This document shows, one piece after another, positions 46,101 through 61,100 of a stretch of DNA of 64,000 nt. The stretch is from NCBI GenBank assembly GCA_964036195.1, contig OZ038452.1:27663785-27727784 (forward strand), given 5' to 3'. Below the pieces are notes generated by a model that made no database searches, was not told where the DNA came from, and saw only the letters and a list, made by a program, of their open reading frames with translations. The stretch comes from Sphaerolaimus hirsutus (Eukaryota > Nematoda > Chromadorea > Monhysterida > Sphaerolaimidae). Each line of letters opens with the position of its first letter. The stretch's first letter is position 1. The position numbers were made by a program, and so were the translations under genes.

Positions 46101-49100
46101 TGGCCATTTGCGTTAAAATTAGAACGAAAATGGCTCAAAATTTTCTCCAAATAGACAGATAGCTGAGCGATTTCGCAGTAAACCCCCTTGCAAACCCCCG
46201 ATCACTAGTAAATAAATGCACTTTCTAACCATGAGATGAGCCCTGGACCTGAGAAGCTGCCTCAAAATGGCCACCATGTAATTCGTGGTGCGTCTCTGGT
46301 TTTCCTCGCTCAAAGTCGGCAGCAACTTGTTCGCCAAGTACACTAGCAAGTTGAATACATCCTGAAAAGTGAATGTGTATACGATGTCATTTCGATGAGA
46401 TAAATGCTGAGCTAGAAAATTGATTTGAGAAATAAATTTGACATAAATGTGCCAATTATGATGAGGAGGCAGTCTCGCACCTTGTAATGTGAAGTGTCAA
46501 ATTGATGCAAAATGTCGACTAAAAAAAAAATAGTACTGAAGGTTTGCCATTTCGCATGAGATTTGACAATTTTTTTTACATTCGACAATTTACTTAACGG
46601 TTCAAATACAGTACGTTCCAAATACATTCACATGTTTTCCAATTATTTCAACCAAAATACGAGTTTACAAAATGTCACAAAATGGCACGCACCTTCTGCA
46701 CCACAGCCAGGTACTTGTCACACTTGAACTCGGGCCATTTTCCGGCCCTGCCAGGGCTGTCATAAGTATCCAGGCGGGCATAGGCGCCGGTCACAACTTC
46801 GGGAACGCATAGACGCAAAATTATGCCCAGACAAGTCTCCAGGACGCATTGAATGTGCTCTGAATTTGTGGGCGAATTAAATGTGATGTGAACCATCAAA
46901 ATGGGATGTGGAAATGCAGAAAAGTTGTCTTTCGTTCCACAGGTGTACCGATTTGATAAGAAGCAGTTTACTTTTTTCAAGTTTCTATCTTCTAAGTTTC
47001 TGTTTACTTTGTCTAAGTAGTCTGAAAATTCGACATGACTTTATAACGAACAAAAACTTTCTCAACGTATGCTAACATAATCACAAATAATCCCGCTGAA
47101 CATCAACGCGTCAAATAAATATCTGCCAAAAAAGAAAACCCCCCCTCACAAACCTCCCTTCTTCCCACCTTGACACTCTGGCAAAAAATGGTTCTGTATA
47201 AACTCGAACACAAACTCGTGCATGCCAGTGAAGTAGAACATGTCGAGCAAATTGGGCTGGGCGAACGCATTCGACGAGTGCTTGTCGAAAATGTGCGACG
47301 GTAATATCGATAGAAGCCCGTTCCAGTAGGCCAGTCTGGGCAATTTGTGGGCGGAGTTTAATGGTGAGATCATCATTGGTTGGTGGGTAAAGAAATTGGG
47401 CGAGTGCCTTTTTTAAAAGATTTTTTTTCACTACTATTTATAGCTGATGAATTTCAATGAAAGTTGGAAAACATCACAGAAAATTGATCTTTGTCTTGTA
47501 TTTTTTTCCAACATTTCATCACAGTTTTTTCCAGGTTTTTTCAACAAAATGACCATGAATTAACGGTAAATTTACCTGAATTCCACACATCAGCCAACCG
47601 TAAACCACCTCAAACCCTACCAACCTAATCTGCGAACCTCCCTGAACCTCCAAACCCTCCTTAAGCACGTCGCGCCAGGCTTGCATGAGCATCTTTGCGC
47701 AAACTATCTGACTTTGATCCCTGTGATAGAGAAACGTCTGACGCGTAGATTGGCTGCTCGCTGTGGACATGCTCGCGCAGTTGACGAATACAGAGCATAA
47801 CTCGTCGCAGTAGCGGAGGCATCTGGAATGGAATAAATATTTAGGTCATTTTAGGTTGCGATGTGGTGGAGGGTTCGTGATTTTAAAAATTGGCCCCACA
47901 CAGTAGTTTTTAACGGAAATTTCGAAAACAGATAAATCAGCTTTGAACGCATTCGAGTTTACGGGAATGAGCTGCGTGTCAACTACGATTGACGGCGATT
48001 TTTAAACTCATTTTAGTAAAGGCGTGCAAAGCTGATTTATTATTTTTCAAAACTTCGGCAGAAAACTGGTCCGTGTGGGCGGGCACAATAATTTTTTTCA
48101 AACTTGGTAAAAAAATTCTAAATCATTCAAAAGCCAATTTTTGGAGGAAAAAACTAAAAATTGTACAAACTCATACCCACTTCGACAGCACATTGGTGAG
48201 GGGCTTCAATGCACCCAAAACAGTCTGCCTGCAAACTTTCACCCTCTGCGCATTGTCCATTTTCTGCCACTCAGTCAACTGGTCACTTTCCGGAGCGATT
48301 TGGGCGTCACACTTGTTCCCAGTTTCAGCCTGCGGTTCACTTTCCATCGGCTTGACATCGTCCTTGTTGTCAACTGCACTCGATTTTCTGCCGCTCAACC
48401 GGCTATTAAAATTGCCAGCGTTTGTTTCCTTGAGCAACTTGGCGAGGTGCCAAGCGCGAAGCTGGGTCGTATCAGAGTCGGCCGGATCGGGGGCTGTGAT
48501 TTTTTGACAACGTATTTTTATATGATTATTTGATCCAAAACATTTTTTGGGTCCTACCAGCCGATTGAAATTGAAATTTTTCAAAGGAAAGGAAAGCATA
48601 CACATAATATTTTAACTGAAATTTCGAACACTCATAAACCAGCTATGAATACATTTGAGTTTACCGAAACGAGTTACCTTCAATTACCATCAGTTATAGT
48701 TGACGGCCACCTCATCTCAGCAAACTCGAATGATTCAAAGAAGGCGCATTTGATAGCATCGAATTTTTCAAAATTCCGTGAAAATTTTGGGAGCAAGATA
48801 ATATAAAAAGCACACCAGCGTTAATCAGAAAAATATCGCGAAAAATCCAAAAAACAAACGCATTTCATCCATAGCCAGAAAAGTGGCTGCCCCCGAAGCC
48901 ACATCGACCAGACAAGCGACGTTGTATATGAGCGAGGCGAGAATGCGCACCCCCAATTCCGCAGTGTTGTGCTTGCGACCCTCCACGCTGGTGCAGTGCA
49001 GCCAGGCGTTCAGAAAGTCCACTTTTTGAGTGTGCTGCGCGGGGGGGGGGGGGTTGAATGAGACCGTTTTCAATTGTGGCTGAATGGGGGGGGGGTTCAG

Positions 49101-52100
49101 GGGGCAACCCCACACTCTGTGAAGTGTAAAGGCTAGTGTCAAGTGCCATGTAAAATGTCAATTGAAATACAATTTTTGCTAAACTTTTGACACTGCATGA
49201 CAATTCACAAATTTGTGTGACATTTCACACGACATTTGACACATCACTGTACACTTTACAGGGTACGGGACTGTCACGCACCAAAAGATATGCCAGACAA
49301 CACGCGAATGTGTATAGGTTAGGCATGCAGACACGTTGTTCAACATCACAAACGAATCGGAGATCGAACGAACGAGTTCGGAGAAGAATTATATAAATTC
49401 ACATTTTCAAAATGCAAACCAGGGTGCGTGAATGGCACCAGATCGGGTTGGCATTCTGACTTGCTACGCAGAAGGATTGAAAATTTTGAATTTTAGTCCT
49501 AATCCAGCACATTGCTTGTCGTATCAAAGCACCCCCCCCTCCCCACATTTATCAACATCACACCCCAGCACATTGCTTGTCGTATAAAAGCAACCCCCCC
49601 AAATATATCAACATTACACCCCGAACGCACCCGCATCTCGTGGCTGCCGGGGGCCCGGCTCAAATCTCTCAACAATTGCAAATAAGCGCACGGCCTGGAC
49701 AAACGTTTATTAGCATCCTCGATCAACTTGGTAACGCTGCACACGTCTGAATCGAACTCGGGCCAAATAACGTCTGAAAACAAGGTGGGAATATATACGC
49801 GAAGCTCCGCCCACTTTGGATATTATAGAGCCCACCAATTAGGATTCAAACTGGATAGAGTTTTTCGGATAGGGGATCAAGATCGGGATCGATTTTTTTA
49901 ATCGGGATCGGGATTGGGGTCTTAAGATTGGGATTTTGAGAAAGTGCTCGTATTAGGGGTTTTCTCTAATTTTTCACAAAAAAGTCTAAACAGAATCGGA
50001 GTTTCTCAGTGACAAAAATAATTTGACAAATTTGGGATGAAACGAATTTTACCGGATTGGGATTTGAAACTTTCGTGATCTCTGGGACATTTATATTTTA
50101 AAAAATCTCAGAAAATACAATATTATCTGAGATTTATATTTTTATCATGATTTTCAAGAGAGATTTAATTAAATTTTTGTTTTTGAGAGATTTCCTGATA
50201 TTTTTAAAAATATCAGAAAATCTCTCAAATTCTGATATTTATATTTTTTCCAGGTTTTTTGAGAGAGATTTAATTCAATTTTTTTTCTCGAAAGATTTTC
50301 TGAGATTATATTTTCTAAAAATTGACGATTTTTCCAATGCCATTTGAACCGGAACCCTTCTACCAATGAATAACCTCTAGGGGCCAAGTCGTCTCCAATG
50401 AGCACAGTGAACGGTCCGTCGATTTTCACACTTTTATCCGCTTGGGTCGTGTCGCCCGACTGGCCGCACACTGCCCTCTGCACCACTTCGCAGATTGTAG
50501 TCGCGTACTTTGAACGGACGCACAGCTGAGGGGGGGGGGGGTAATTTCAATCGATTTGTCAAATTTTTTGTTTATTTTTATTGAATTGACAGAGGGAGTT
50601 CACGTGGCATGAGAACTTATAATTGACAAGTTACTACTGACAATACTGGTCACTTGTATTTTTTGGATCGCAGGCATAACTTAGGACTTATAACTGACCA
50701 CTTGTCCACTAGAGTACTTAAAATACCCATACACTTAAAAATAGGCGAAAAATGTAAAAATAATACAAGTCATGTAAAATGTCATGAAAAATGTCAAACA
50801 ACCGGCAAAGAAAAATAATTTTTTTTGACATTTTACAGCGCATTTTTGACATTTGACATTTGACATAATACAGGGAATTTCACTGAGGCTCTAAGAGTAG
50901 CCCCAGGCTCCTCTAACCCCCACCCAAAACGCACAACAACACTCCTCACGAGGGCGCAGACGCCCGACAGCGCCTGGCCGTGCATCCATCCATCGGCGGC
51001 CGCCAGTTTGGGCGAGTCGAACAAGTCCAGCAAGCGCTTCAGCCCGCCCATTTGGACGAACTCGGCCACGTGCTCGCTGTAGCCCGACTGGTGCGTCAGC
51101 ATGGCCGACAGGAAACGCGTCGTGTTCTGAGGGGGGGGGGGTATTTGAGTGGGGTATTTGAGGGGGGTATTTGAGAGGGGAGGGGGGTATTTGAGTGGGG
51201 GTGGATGAGTAGGGTCAGGCGATGTATGGCATCGAAAATTTTGAGAGAGAAAAACAATTATCAAATATCGACTGTACTTCAAATCGAATATCGGATATTT
51301 ACCATTTTTACTGAAACGTACTCAAGAGCTGACCGAAAGAAACATCTGCAAAATGTAGCGACGACACCTAAATACCACAAAAAAAATTTATCGCATTTAT
51401 TTGTTACCTTCACATTCGCCATCGAAAATGCCGACAATAAAAACAACAAAAATAAAACAAATCAACAACACAAAAATCCCAAAAACCTGTATATATTCCA
51501 ACAAGGGCACTGGCACAGAGCCAGGACCACCGGTACTAGAACTGGCGTCCATTTGCACTTTTTCAGACTTCTCCACGGGTTCGCAATCAACGCTCGCGGG
51601 TGATTTCACATGGGGGGAGTCTACGCTGTCCAATGCACTGTCTTCTGTGTGTGACGGGGGGGGGGGGGTGTTGGGATCAGGGGTGGGAAAGATGAGGTAC
51701 CCCCCAGGATCGCCCAGCTAACTATCTATTTATCTATTCCGGAAGCCGCTCAGAAATTTAATTATGTATCTATCTACCTGAGGCAAAAAATTTTGAACTT
51801 TTCGAAGATGAGAATTATAAGTGCATATAAATAACAAAATTGAAAAAAATTACAAAAAACTTGCCATTCAGCAGTGTAATATCGGGGCGCCATTTCTTGA
51901 CGCATCTGTACTGCTCCCCGTGGGCGTACTCCACCAGCATGTCGAACATCTGCATTAAAAATCGTTTGATATTTTGACGCAAAAAAAATAACGTAAAATT
52001 TAGTGGATGTAATTCAACAAGTTTACAAGAACGACGAGTTTGTAAACAACCGTTGACAGCGATCGAAAATCACCATACTGGAAAACTAAAACTAAAGTTA

Positions 52101-55100
52101 TGAGTTTCCCAATTTTCGACCGTGTACATACTAGTGTGCGTGGACACATATTTACGGTGAACTTACACCTCAAAAAAGCAAACTTAGTCAAAATACCCCC
52201 CCTCCAACCTTGATAACGTCGGTCATGGCCGGGTGCCTGAGGGCGGGCTGGTGCCGCATGAGCTCGTCCACGGCGGCGCCCAGGGCCGTGGCCGCGTCCG
52301 GGCACCCGCCCTGGTTGCCGTAGCCCCCGCTGTGGCTAGACGACCTGTGGTGGGAGATGCCAGTGGTGAACCACCGTGGTTACAGTGGTAATGGGGGTTG
52401 GAATGGCAATGGGGGAAGGAATGTTTCGCATTCAATTTATTTCTCAGGAATATTTCAACTATGTTGAAGGTCACGTAAAATGGTCAATGCCACACGAATT
52501 GGTCAAATGTCATGGATTTGTCAAAAGTAAAAGTTTACCGGGCATTTTACATCTTCTGACGTTTCATTCGACAATTTTGTCTAAGAAATTCAAGTTTGAT
52601 TTACAATTTAAGCTACACATACATCACGGTGCGAAACTGGTGGCTAGCACTATACTTTTCAAAGTTCGCCTCACAACCCCCAGTTTTTTATTGGAAAACC
52701 CAGCCAAAAACGCACCTTTTCCTCAAAGCGCTCAAATATTTGGGCGACAAAAACACGGTGAACAACTTTGAGAATGGTTCGAAAGCGATGAACTGCTGCA
52801 CCCCTCGCTCGTTCAAACACAGCGCCGTGAGCAATTGGGGCAGGGTGGCTAGCATCTCTCTGGTGGGCGGCAGCTGCGTTTAAAAGATAGATAGTCGAAC
52901 GGAATAGATCCTCGATTGATCGGGTGTTTTCGAAAAAAAATATTGCAGCCAGTTATAACTAGGGTTCAAACGGGATCCCGATCCCGAATCCCGAGAACTT
53001 TCGGGATCTTGTGGCCCCGATCCCGAAACCTCAATCCCGATCCCGAAATTTGAAAAAGCCAATCCCGATCCCGATATTTTGTAAATCCCGATCCCCAAAA
53101 AATGCCTCAATCACGATCCCGATCCCAACAAAATTAACAGACACAAAAGGTGCTAGAAATGGCGCTTTTAATTTTGGACCATTTTGTATGCAGTTTGCAA
53201 AAATTTTGGGCGCAAGCGCGCATTACCCCACCTCCCTCTATATCTCTGTTGCGATGGCATGGACACCACTACAAATGGACTCGATACAGTGCCCATTACC
53301 ATAGTTTAAGGTTAATACACATGAAAGTAGGGTTGACAGTGGTGTGAATGACAATGCCAGGCAGTCCATTGCGCAGTGCCTAAATGAATCTATAGCATTG
53401 TTTTGGATGCCAATTTAATCCAACGTTTCTGGCATCTATTGTTTTTGGTGTTTTGCGTCATTTTGTGAAATGTCAGGGGAAAAAACCTGAAAACCAATTT
53501 ATAGGCCTAAATCCCGATCCCGAAAAACGCCAATCCCGATCCCGAAAGGTCAATCCCAATCCCGATTCCCGAAATCTCAAAAAGCCAATCCCGATCCCGA
53601 AAAGTCGATCCCGTTTGAACCCTAGTGAAAACCTTAAAAATTGAGAATTTTGCATATTTTCATTTTTTTTTGCAATATGTATTGCTTTTGCTGATTTTTA
53701 ATTGCTTTGATATTGCTTTATTTGCTACTGATATTGATATTTCTATACATTTTCCCCATATTGTATACTAAATGCAAAAAGAACAAAACAGCCAACCTCT
53801 TTCTGCAACAAGACCTGGAACAATTCGGTGGCGAGCGACATGTCCTGGATGCTGCTCAAAGAGCTCGGCTCGTTGTACACGAACGAAGCGACGAAACTCA
53901 GCGCTGCGACGGAAAAATAGAAATAAATATATCACAAATTGTAAGCATTGTATTAACTTCAACGTATACTTTTAAAGTAATTTAAGTATTTTCAAACCAT
54001 CGACTAAGTACAATGTCAACTTTAAAAAAGCTTCACAACCCCGCGCCCCTTGGCACAAATGGCATATTTCGAGAAACAAAAAAAGTCACGAACTCAGACG
54101 TCACGAACTCAGACGTCACGAGAATCGATCGAAAAACTGACATTTTACGCGATTTACCGCGTGAGATGGCGCCCAGATAAAGTAACCAATAGAGGTGGGA
54201 AAAGCTTTTCTATCTTTTACAAATTATCCCACGAATTACTTACACATAAATCGCTCATTTATATACCTTTTCCTATTTTTACCTTCGTTATGATCAATTT
54301 TACTATCTAATTGCCTTTTTATTTATTATTTTATATTTTATATTAACTATTTATATCTGCACTTCTCAACCTATTTTTCTATGTAAGAATAGTGATTTCT
54401 CCCCTTTTTTGCTTTCTCCGCCCCTGATGAAAAAAGAACACTTAACCAAGAATTAGCAAAAAAAATATAAAAACCAATTCACTCACTGGCGTGAAACTGG
54501 GCCACACCGTAATATTCCTTGTTACGGATGATGTGTTTCAGACAGCGAATGAAGCGCACATTTTGAAAAGCTGCAGATAAAAAAGCGCCGATTTTGGGTG
54601 GTTACAGGGACTGTAGAATGCACTTCTGTACACGATGGAATGGTTAAGTAAATAGGTCAATAAATTTTTGTACAGCCCAAAAACGTTGTTCATCAGTAAA
54701 ATTATCGAAAGCCGGAATTCCAGAAAAAACTTCGTCACAAAAAGTAATCGTTCCAAGCGCAACTGATTGAACGAATATTCATCTATTTTGGTTTCTTGAA
54801 TATAAAATTATATTCTGTCCAAAATTGAGTTCAAATTTAAAGACAAATTTCATTGATATCGCATTTCTCATTCGCGCACTTTACTGCGAAATGAACCGCG
54901 CTGTTTCAAACATTTTTCCTCCAAAAAACCGCATGGTAATATGAAGTCTCCGGAATTAAATCCAGCCATGACACCAAACTCACAATTCGCAAAAGATATA
55001 TCCGCATCCGGTGGTATAAGTCTCTTCATCACATTCAAAATCGATTTGAACAGCGCCAATCTTTGTGAGCCACACCGCAAATTGCCGCCCGTCTCTGATT

Positions 55101-58100
55101 TGTCTGTAGATTCAGTGCAAACTTGCATTTCTTGAGGCTCCGCACCGGCGGCACTGGGCGCCGCGTCTGCGACCGCAGGTTGCGTCGTGTCGCTTGACGC
55201 CTGTTTTTTTGTGGGGGGGGGGGGTTGACGCCATAAAAGTTAATTTGAAAACATGAATAGCGAAAAAGCATTGTGAAATGAAATAACGCACCACAGAAAC
55301 GTCCGTCTCAGTTTCAACATATGGTACGTCCTTCATGCAAATTTCCACCTCTTGCTGCGAAGAGAAATTCGATTCTTGGATAGAAAATGGAAAAGAATAG
55401 CTTCGTATCGAAAAGAAGAAGGGTCGTATCGAAGAAAATTGAGGGCTGTTTGTTTACGATGTCAGGCGAAAGGGGGGGGGGCTGAGCACTAGGGTGGCAA
55501 ACGGTACGGATTTGCGGTAAACATTACGTTACGGTAAAACTTGACGGTACGGTAAATATGAAATGCTGTACGCGGTATGGTACGGTAAATTCTGCCACCC
55601 CACTCAGCACTCCACTGAAAATTTTCACTAGGTAGCGGCGGGATGGCGCCCCACCCATTGGAGACCCTGCTCATATGCGCAACCAAAGTTCGCAGTGCAT
55701 CGCGCTACATGTCCATTTTTCTACCAAATATTAAAAAAACCCAACCCCACCCCCCCCAACCATCAGTCTCTGCACCAACACCTCTACCCCCTGGTGCTCT
55801 GCCATGAGCCTGTGGTCGACGTGCACCACCAAGTCCATGACCCTGACCGCCCTGGTCACGTAGGCCACCAGGTGCGGCTGCTGCACCGTCGACACGCAGT
55901 GCAAGGCCAGCTCCAGGGGACCGCTGGTGAGGATGTACGCCGCGCCTGGGGGGTTGGGGGGTGGGGGGTTGGGGGGACTTTAACGCTCCAAATTGGTCCT
56001 ATAAACGGATGTCCGGGAAGCTAAAAGACATGGATCGATATGACTAGGGTTGGAAAAAATCCAAGTTTTATTAAACGCCTTGATTTAAAAAAAAATCAAT
56101 TTTTTTAATAAAAAAATGATTTTTTAAAATTAAAATCAGATTTTTTATAAAATCGGCCAAAATGGGGTTATAGAGAAAATATATGTGTATGTTAAGTGTC
56201 AGACAATGTATTGTTATGTATATTGTGGTCATATTGTGACTGTGGAGTCATGGGATAGCATTATAAACAGTGATTTTTTGCAAAATATCCATTTTACGTC
56301 GACTTATTACGTATATCGCCTATATATATGTTGTGTATATATGTTTGTGACTTCAAGTGAACTTTAGCATGGAATAGTGCTTAAATAAGGTTGTAAGAGA
56401 ATGCCAAATACATTGACAGTGATGCTACACACTGTAGAAGTATGTGGGAGCACATAGGCTGGATATTATATCCTACACTAGCATATCACGGCTTATTATT
56501 ACACGGTAGCATGAATAAAGACGATCTTTTACACTAAAAATGCCCCAAAACCCATGAAAACACCACCAATGGTAATGTGTATTGGAAATTGCGCGCTTGC
56601 GCGCAAAAAAATTGCAAAATACCTAGTGCAAGTCACCCAGAAATTTTTCATTTTGATTTTTTTTTTAAATTACAATCAGCTTCCACCCTGTGATTTAAAA
56701 AACAAACAGATTTTTTAATAAAAAAATCAGTTAACAAAAATCAAGTGCCAACCCTAGATATGACTATTCCTCCTTTATTGACCAACGTTGATATTTTACA
56801 AAACGTGTACTGATCCCTGTAACCCCCCAACTCAAATGTTCAAAGGGTCAAGCGCTGTTTCTTTACTTCTTTTTTATTTTTTTACACTAAAATTATCGTA
56901 TTTCACCAATTTAACTAAATTTCATGAAACTAAATTTCACCTAATTATCGAAATTTAACTATAGGTGTGCGAAATTCATGAAAAAAGCTAAAAACTGACC
57001 AGTTTCCGAGGTACTGAAATAGTATAGGAACGACAGCAATGCAGTGGCAAATTTGGTGGTAATTGGGCCGTCGCAATCTCCGCGCACAATCTCGCTAGAC
57101 TCTTCCAATTGCCACTGAAAAAGTGGTCAAATGGTGGGCAATGAAAATTGATCAGACTGACCCGACAGTAAATCAAACCCGGGTCGGGGTTGGGTTTTTT
57201 TGTCCGACCCACGGATCCTGTCGGGTTACGAGTTCCACTCCCCACCCGAAAAACCCCCGCAAACTTGGGAATATCGAAACCGCGGGAGTTCAGAAATTCT
57301 GGAAATTCAGAATTTTTCGGAACTGGAAAATGTCGGGACAGGAAAATCCAAACAATCAAGGTATACGATCCGCGGTGACACCGCTATTTTCGCTGTCGGT
57401 ATCATTTTAATCGGAAGAGGTATAACACTGATCGGAACCGGGACACTTGTAGTACCCGGAACCGGAATCCGCCTAGAACCTCAACTTACGCTGGGCACGA
57501 TAGCGTCCTTTTTCAACGAATTTTCCAGAGCGCTCAAAACGGTGCCAATGAGGCCGTGCTGCACGCTCATTTGCAGTTTGTCCGATAGAAGTTGCAGGTG
57601 CGCCGCCCGCCCCACTGAAACTATTGACGCCAGGGTCTGAAGTGGGGGTTAGATTTGGAAATTGGATAATTGGATGAGAGTTGAATAAGGATTTGTGAAG
57701 GAGAAAGAATACTAATTTACTGTCCGATGAATAATAATCCACATTTAAGATAAACCACATTCATGAATGGAGATGAAAATTATTTTTTGATTCATTCAAT
57801 CAATGCAAACCGCTGCTAAAAACTTCTCGTTTATGCAATTTACGTAAAATCAATCTATTTTAATCAACAAAGTAATAAAAAATATCGAAAATTACGTTTT
57901 GATACTCAGGCACTAAACAATGGCACATGCGTCGCGAGGCATCAACAAAAATTCACGCGGCGTGGACGCTGCGGGCGTCCTAATGCAAATCAACCTTGGG
58001 CAAATATTGTGCGCGGATTTGATGATGATTTCACGGCGGCACAGAGAAAAAATTGGGGCGATTTTAGGGCATGTTTGATAAGGCCTAGTTGAGGAGAGGG

Positions 58101-61100
58101 CCAAAGTGTTTTAGAGGACGTTTCACTTTCTATCTTGACACTTGGAGGTTTTTTTCTCGAAAAACTTGGTTTTCGCTTCTTGGCATCAAACAGATATTTC
58201 GGTGAAGCGCTCAGGGTTGCCGCGAGGCACCACTGGCACAATTTCATGAATTTTTGAATATTACTTTTATTGGAAATTAGCCATTTCCAAAACACTTTGT
58301 CCCAGTGCGGGGATAAAAGTTCCCCAACCGAACCTATTTATAAGCTATCACCAAGATTGAAACTACACTTTATATTTACTGACCTTTAGTTTCTATTAAA
58401 ACTTTTTTTACATTGACAAATCGCACACCCACACACGCAAATTGAAAATAAAGGACATAATTGAAAACACACAAAAAAATTCCGACCTGCAATGAGCACG
58501 TCCTCAAAGCATCCATTTCGAATTTGCCAAACTCCACCCACTTTTCGCCGGCAGTCGGACCAGAATTGGCACCCTGCCCATTTCCATTCGCCTGACTATC
58601 ATAACCCTCGTCAGTGGCGAACATTGATGAATTTATAGACGCGCCGCACATCAGAGTTCGGGTAAGAAGTGAAACGATTTCGTTCAGCAAATCGTTTGTT
58701 ACGATGTCGCAACCTGGGAAGATGGTTAATTGCTGCAGACTAGAAATTAAATTAAATGATAAAAAGGAATGTTTCGAACTGGACCCCGATCCCGAAAATG
58801 TTAAAATCTCAATCCCGATCTCGATAAACTTTTGCCAATCCCTATCCCGGAGAATTTATCCAAATGATTGTTTACACTGGGAAATGCATACACTAAAGTC
58901 TACAAAAAAATTCGCAAAAAACGCCGTCCAACCAACCGGCGGCATTTTTTGGCACCGTGCCAGGCTCCGCCTCCGCCTCGGAACCGTCTGAATTCCCGTA
59001 AACTTTGAGCACCCGACCTTTTGGATCCACCGCCCGGAGATACACCAAAATTGCAGCCGATAAAAGTCTGGAATTGCGAAAAAGAATTTTTTTAACGTTT
59101 TAGTTGTGTGGCTTGATTACATACATGCTGGGGTCTCAAGGATTTGTACACTCGCGGGGGTTCGATAAATAGAAAATCGCTCCTCCAGAGGAATAGATAG
59201 CTGAGAATTTTTCTGAGGGGTTGCGGGGGAGGTGCAATATATAGACTTTTTCAATGTGTAGGAGAAAAACGGGGAAAAACGATGAAAACAGCAAAAATAG
59301 GTTTAAAAAGGCTAAAATAGACAAATATATAAATAATTTATTACTAGCGATTTTGATGTTGAAAATCGGCAAGAAGGTGCAAAAAATGTGATTGTGAGTA
59401 AAAACCGGGGTAAAATAGCTCACAAATTGCTCTACTTTGCTAGAGTGCTGGCCGATTTCGGGAAGGGGGTGGTGGCAGGAGACATCAGGTTCCGACTTGG
59501 TATAGATAAATAGTTAAGCGGGTCTGGGATAGACACCTGGCCAAGATGCGTGGTAAGTAGGGTTCAAACGGGACCAGTTTTTTGGACCGGGACTGGGGGG
59601 TCAGGACCGGGACCGGGACTGGGGGTCGGGACCGGGATCGGGACTGGGGTGTCGGGACTGGGGTGTCGGGACCGGGACCGCCCCAGTCCAGACTTTTTGC
59701 CGAACCATGTACCGGGACCGCGGTCCCGTTTGAACCCTAGTGGTAACTAGGGTTGGAAAAAAACGTTTTTTTTTAAAAGCTCCCAGATATGACCTAGTGT
59801 CAACATATATAGGTATATCAGACACTGGCAATACTCTGTGATGTTAAATATGACCATATAATGGCTGTGGAGCCATGGGATAGCATTATAAGTGGTGATT
59901 TGTGTCAAAAATATCCATTTTTCGTTGACATATCGTTCGTATATCGCCTTATAGTCGAATGTTCGTGACTTCAGGTAAAGTTTGGCACGGAATGGTGATC
60001 AAACAAGGTTATAAAAGGAGGTTGTTACTTTGGGAGTGAAGTTACACACTGTGGAGGTACATGGAAGCACATTACCTCAATATTATATATTACAGCAACA
60101 TATGTCGGCTTATTCACCCATGGTAGCACATAGAAATGGATGTTTTGATACTAAAAATGCAACAAAACCAATGAAAACAACCACCAATGTCAATTTGTGT
60201 GTGAAATTGCGCGCTTGCGCGCAAAAATTTTGCAAAATACCTAGTGCTTAGTACTAAAAATTTCGGCCGATGTTTTTAAATAAAAAAAACATTTCGGACG
60301 TCATGTTTTGTTTTTTTTAAAACGTTGTTTTTTTTAAAAAAAACGTTTAAAAAAAACATCGGCCAACCCTAGTGGTAACTAGGGTATCAACTTTCCGTTT
60401 TCCGTTTCCGCTTTCCGCAGGCAAATTTTTTTCCGTTTCCGTTTTCCGGCTGCCAAATTTTTTTTCCGTTTCCGTTTCCGTTTTTCCGGCTCATTTTCCG
60501 TTTTCCGGCTCATTTTCCGTTTTCCGGCTAAATTTTCAGTTTTTCCGGCTTTTTCAATTTTCCGGTTCAATTGTCTGTTTTTCCAACTTTTTTCCACTTT
60601 CTAGCTCAATTTTATGTTTTCTGATGTAGCCAAACTGGTAAACATGCATGCAGGTTCTCAATTATGTGATCTTTTTTAATTTCTAGTGAGATTTCTGCAC
60701 ATTTTTTTATTTCCAGATGAATTTCAGCAAATTTTTTTCCATTTCCGGTAAAATTTCAGCAAATTTTTTCTGTTTCCGGCATAATTTCAGCAAATTTTTC
60801 CGTTTCCGTTTCCGTTTTCCGGCCTTTTATTTTTCCGTTTTCCGGCAAGTGCCAAAAATTTTCCGTTTCCGTTTCCGTTTTCCGGCAAGTGCCAAAATTT
60901 TTCCGTTTCCGTTTCCGTTTTCCGCCAAAAAGTGTTTGTTGACACCCTAGTGGTAACCCCTAATAAAAACGTGGAAAACAAAAGTAAAACCGATTAACCT
61001 GCACAAAACAGCGTGCAGTCTGCCATTGGAGCACTCATCTCCGCCAATGTGCGCCAATCTGAGGCGGCACAGCAATCGGTCAGCTTCGCTCGGAGACAAC

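Noticed and set aside
54050..54430. AT-rich intronic open frames after a GTCACGAACTCAGAC tandem repeat
   Set aside because: Low-complexity, no homology and no paired splice sites; treated as intron between HUWE1 exons 13 and 14.
60372..60950. Phe/Ser/Val-rich plus-strand frames and Lys/Glu-rich minus-strand frames
   Set aside because: Translation of TTTCCG tandem repeats in a transposon, with no splice signals.
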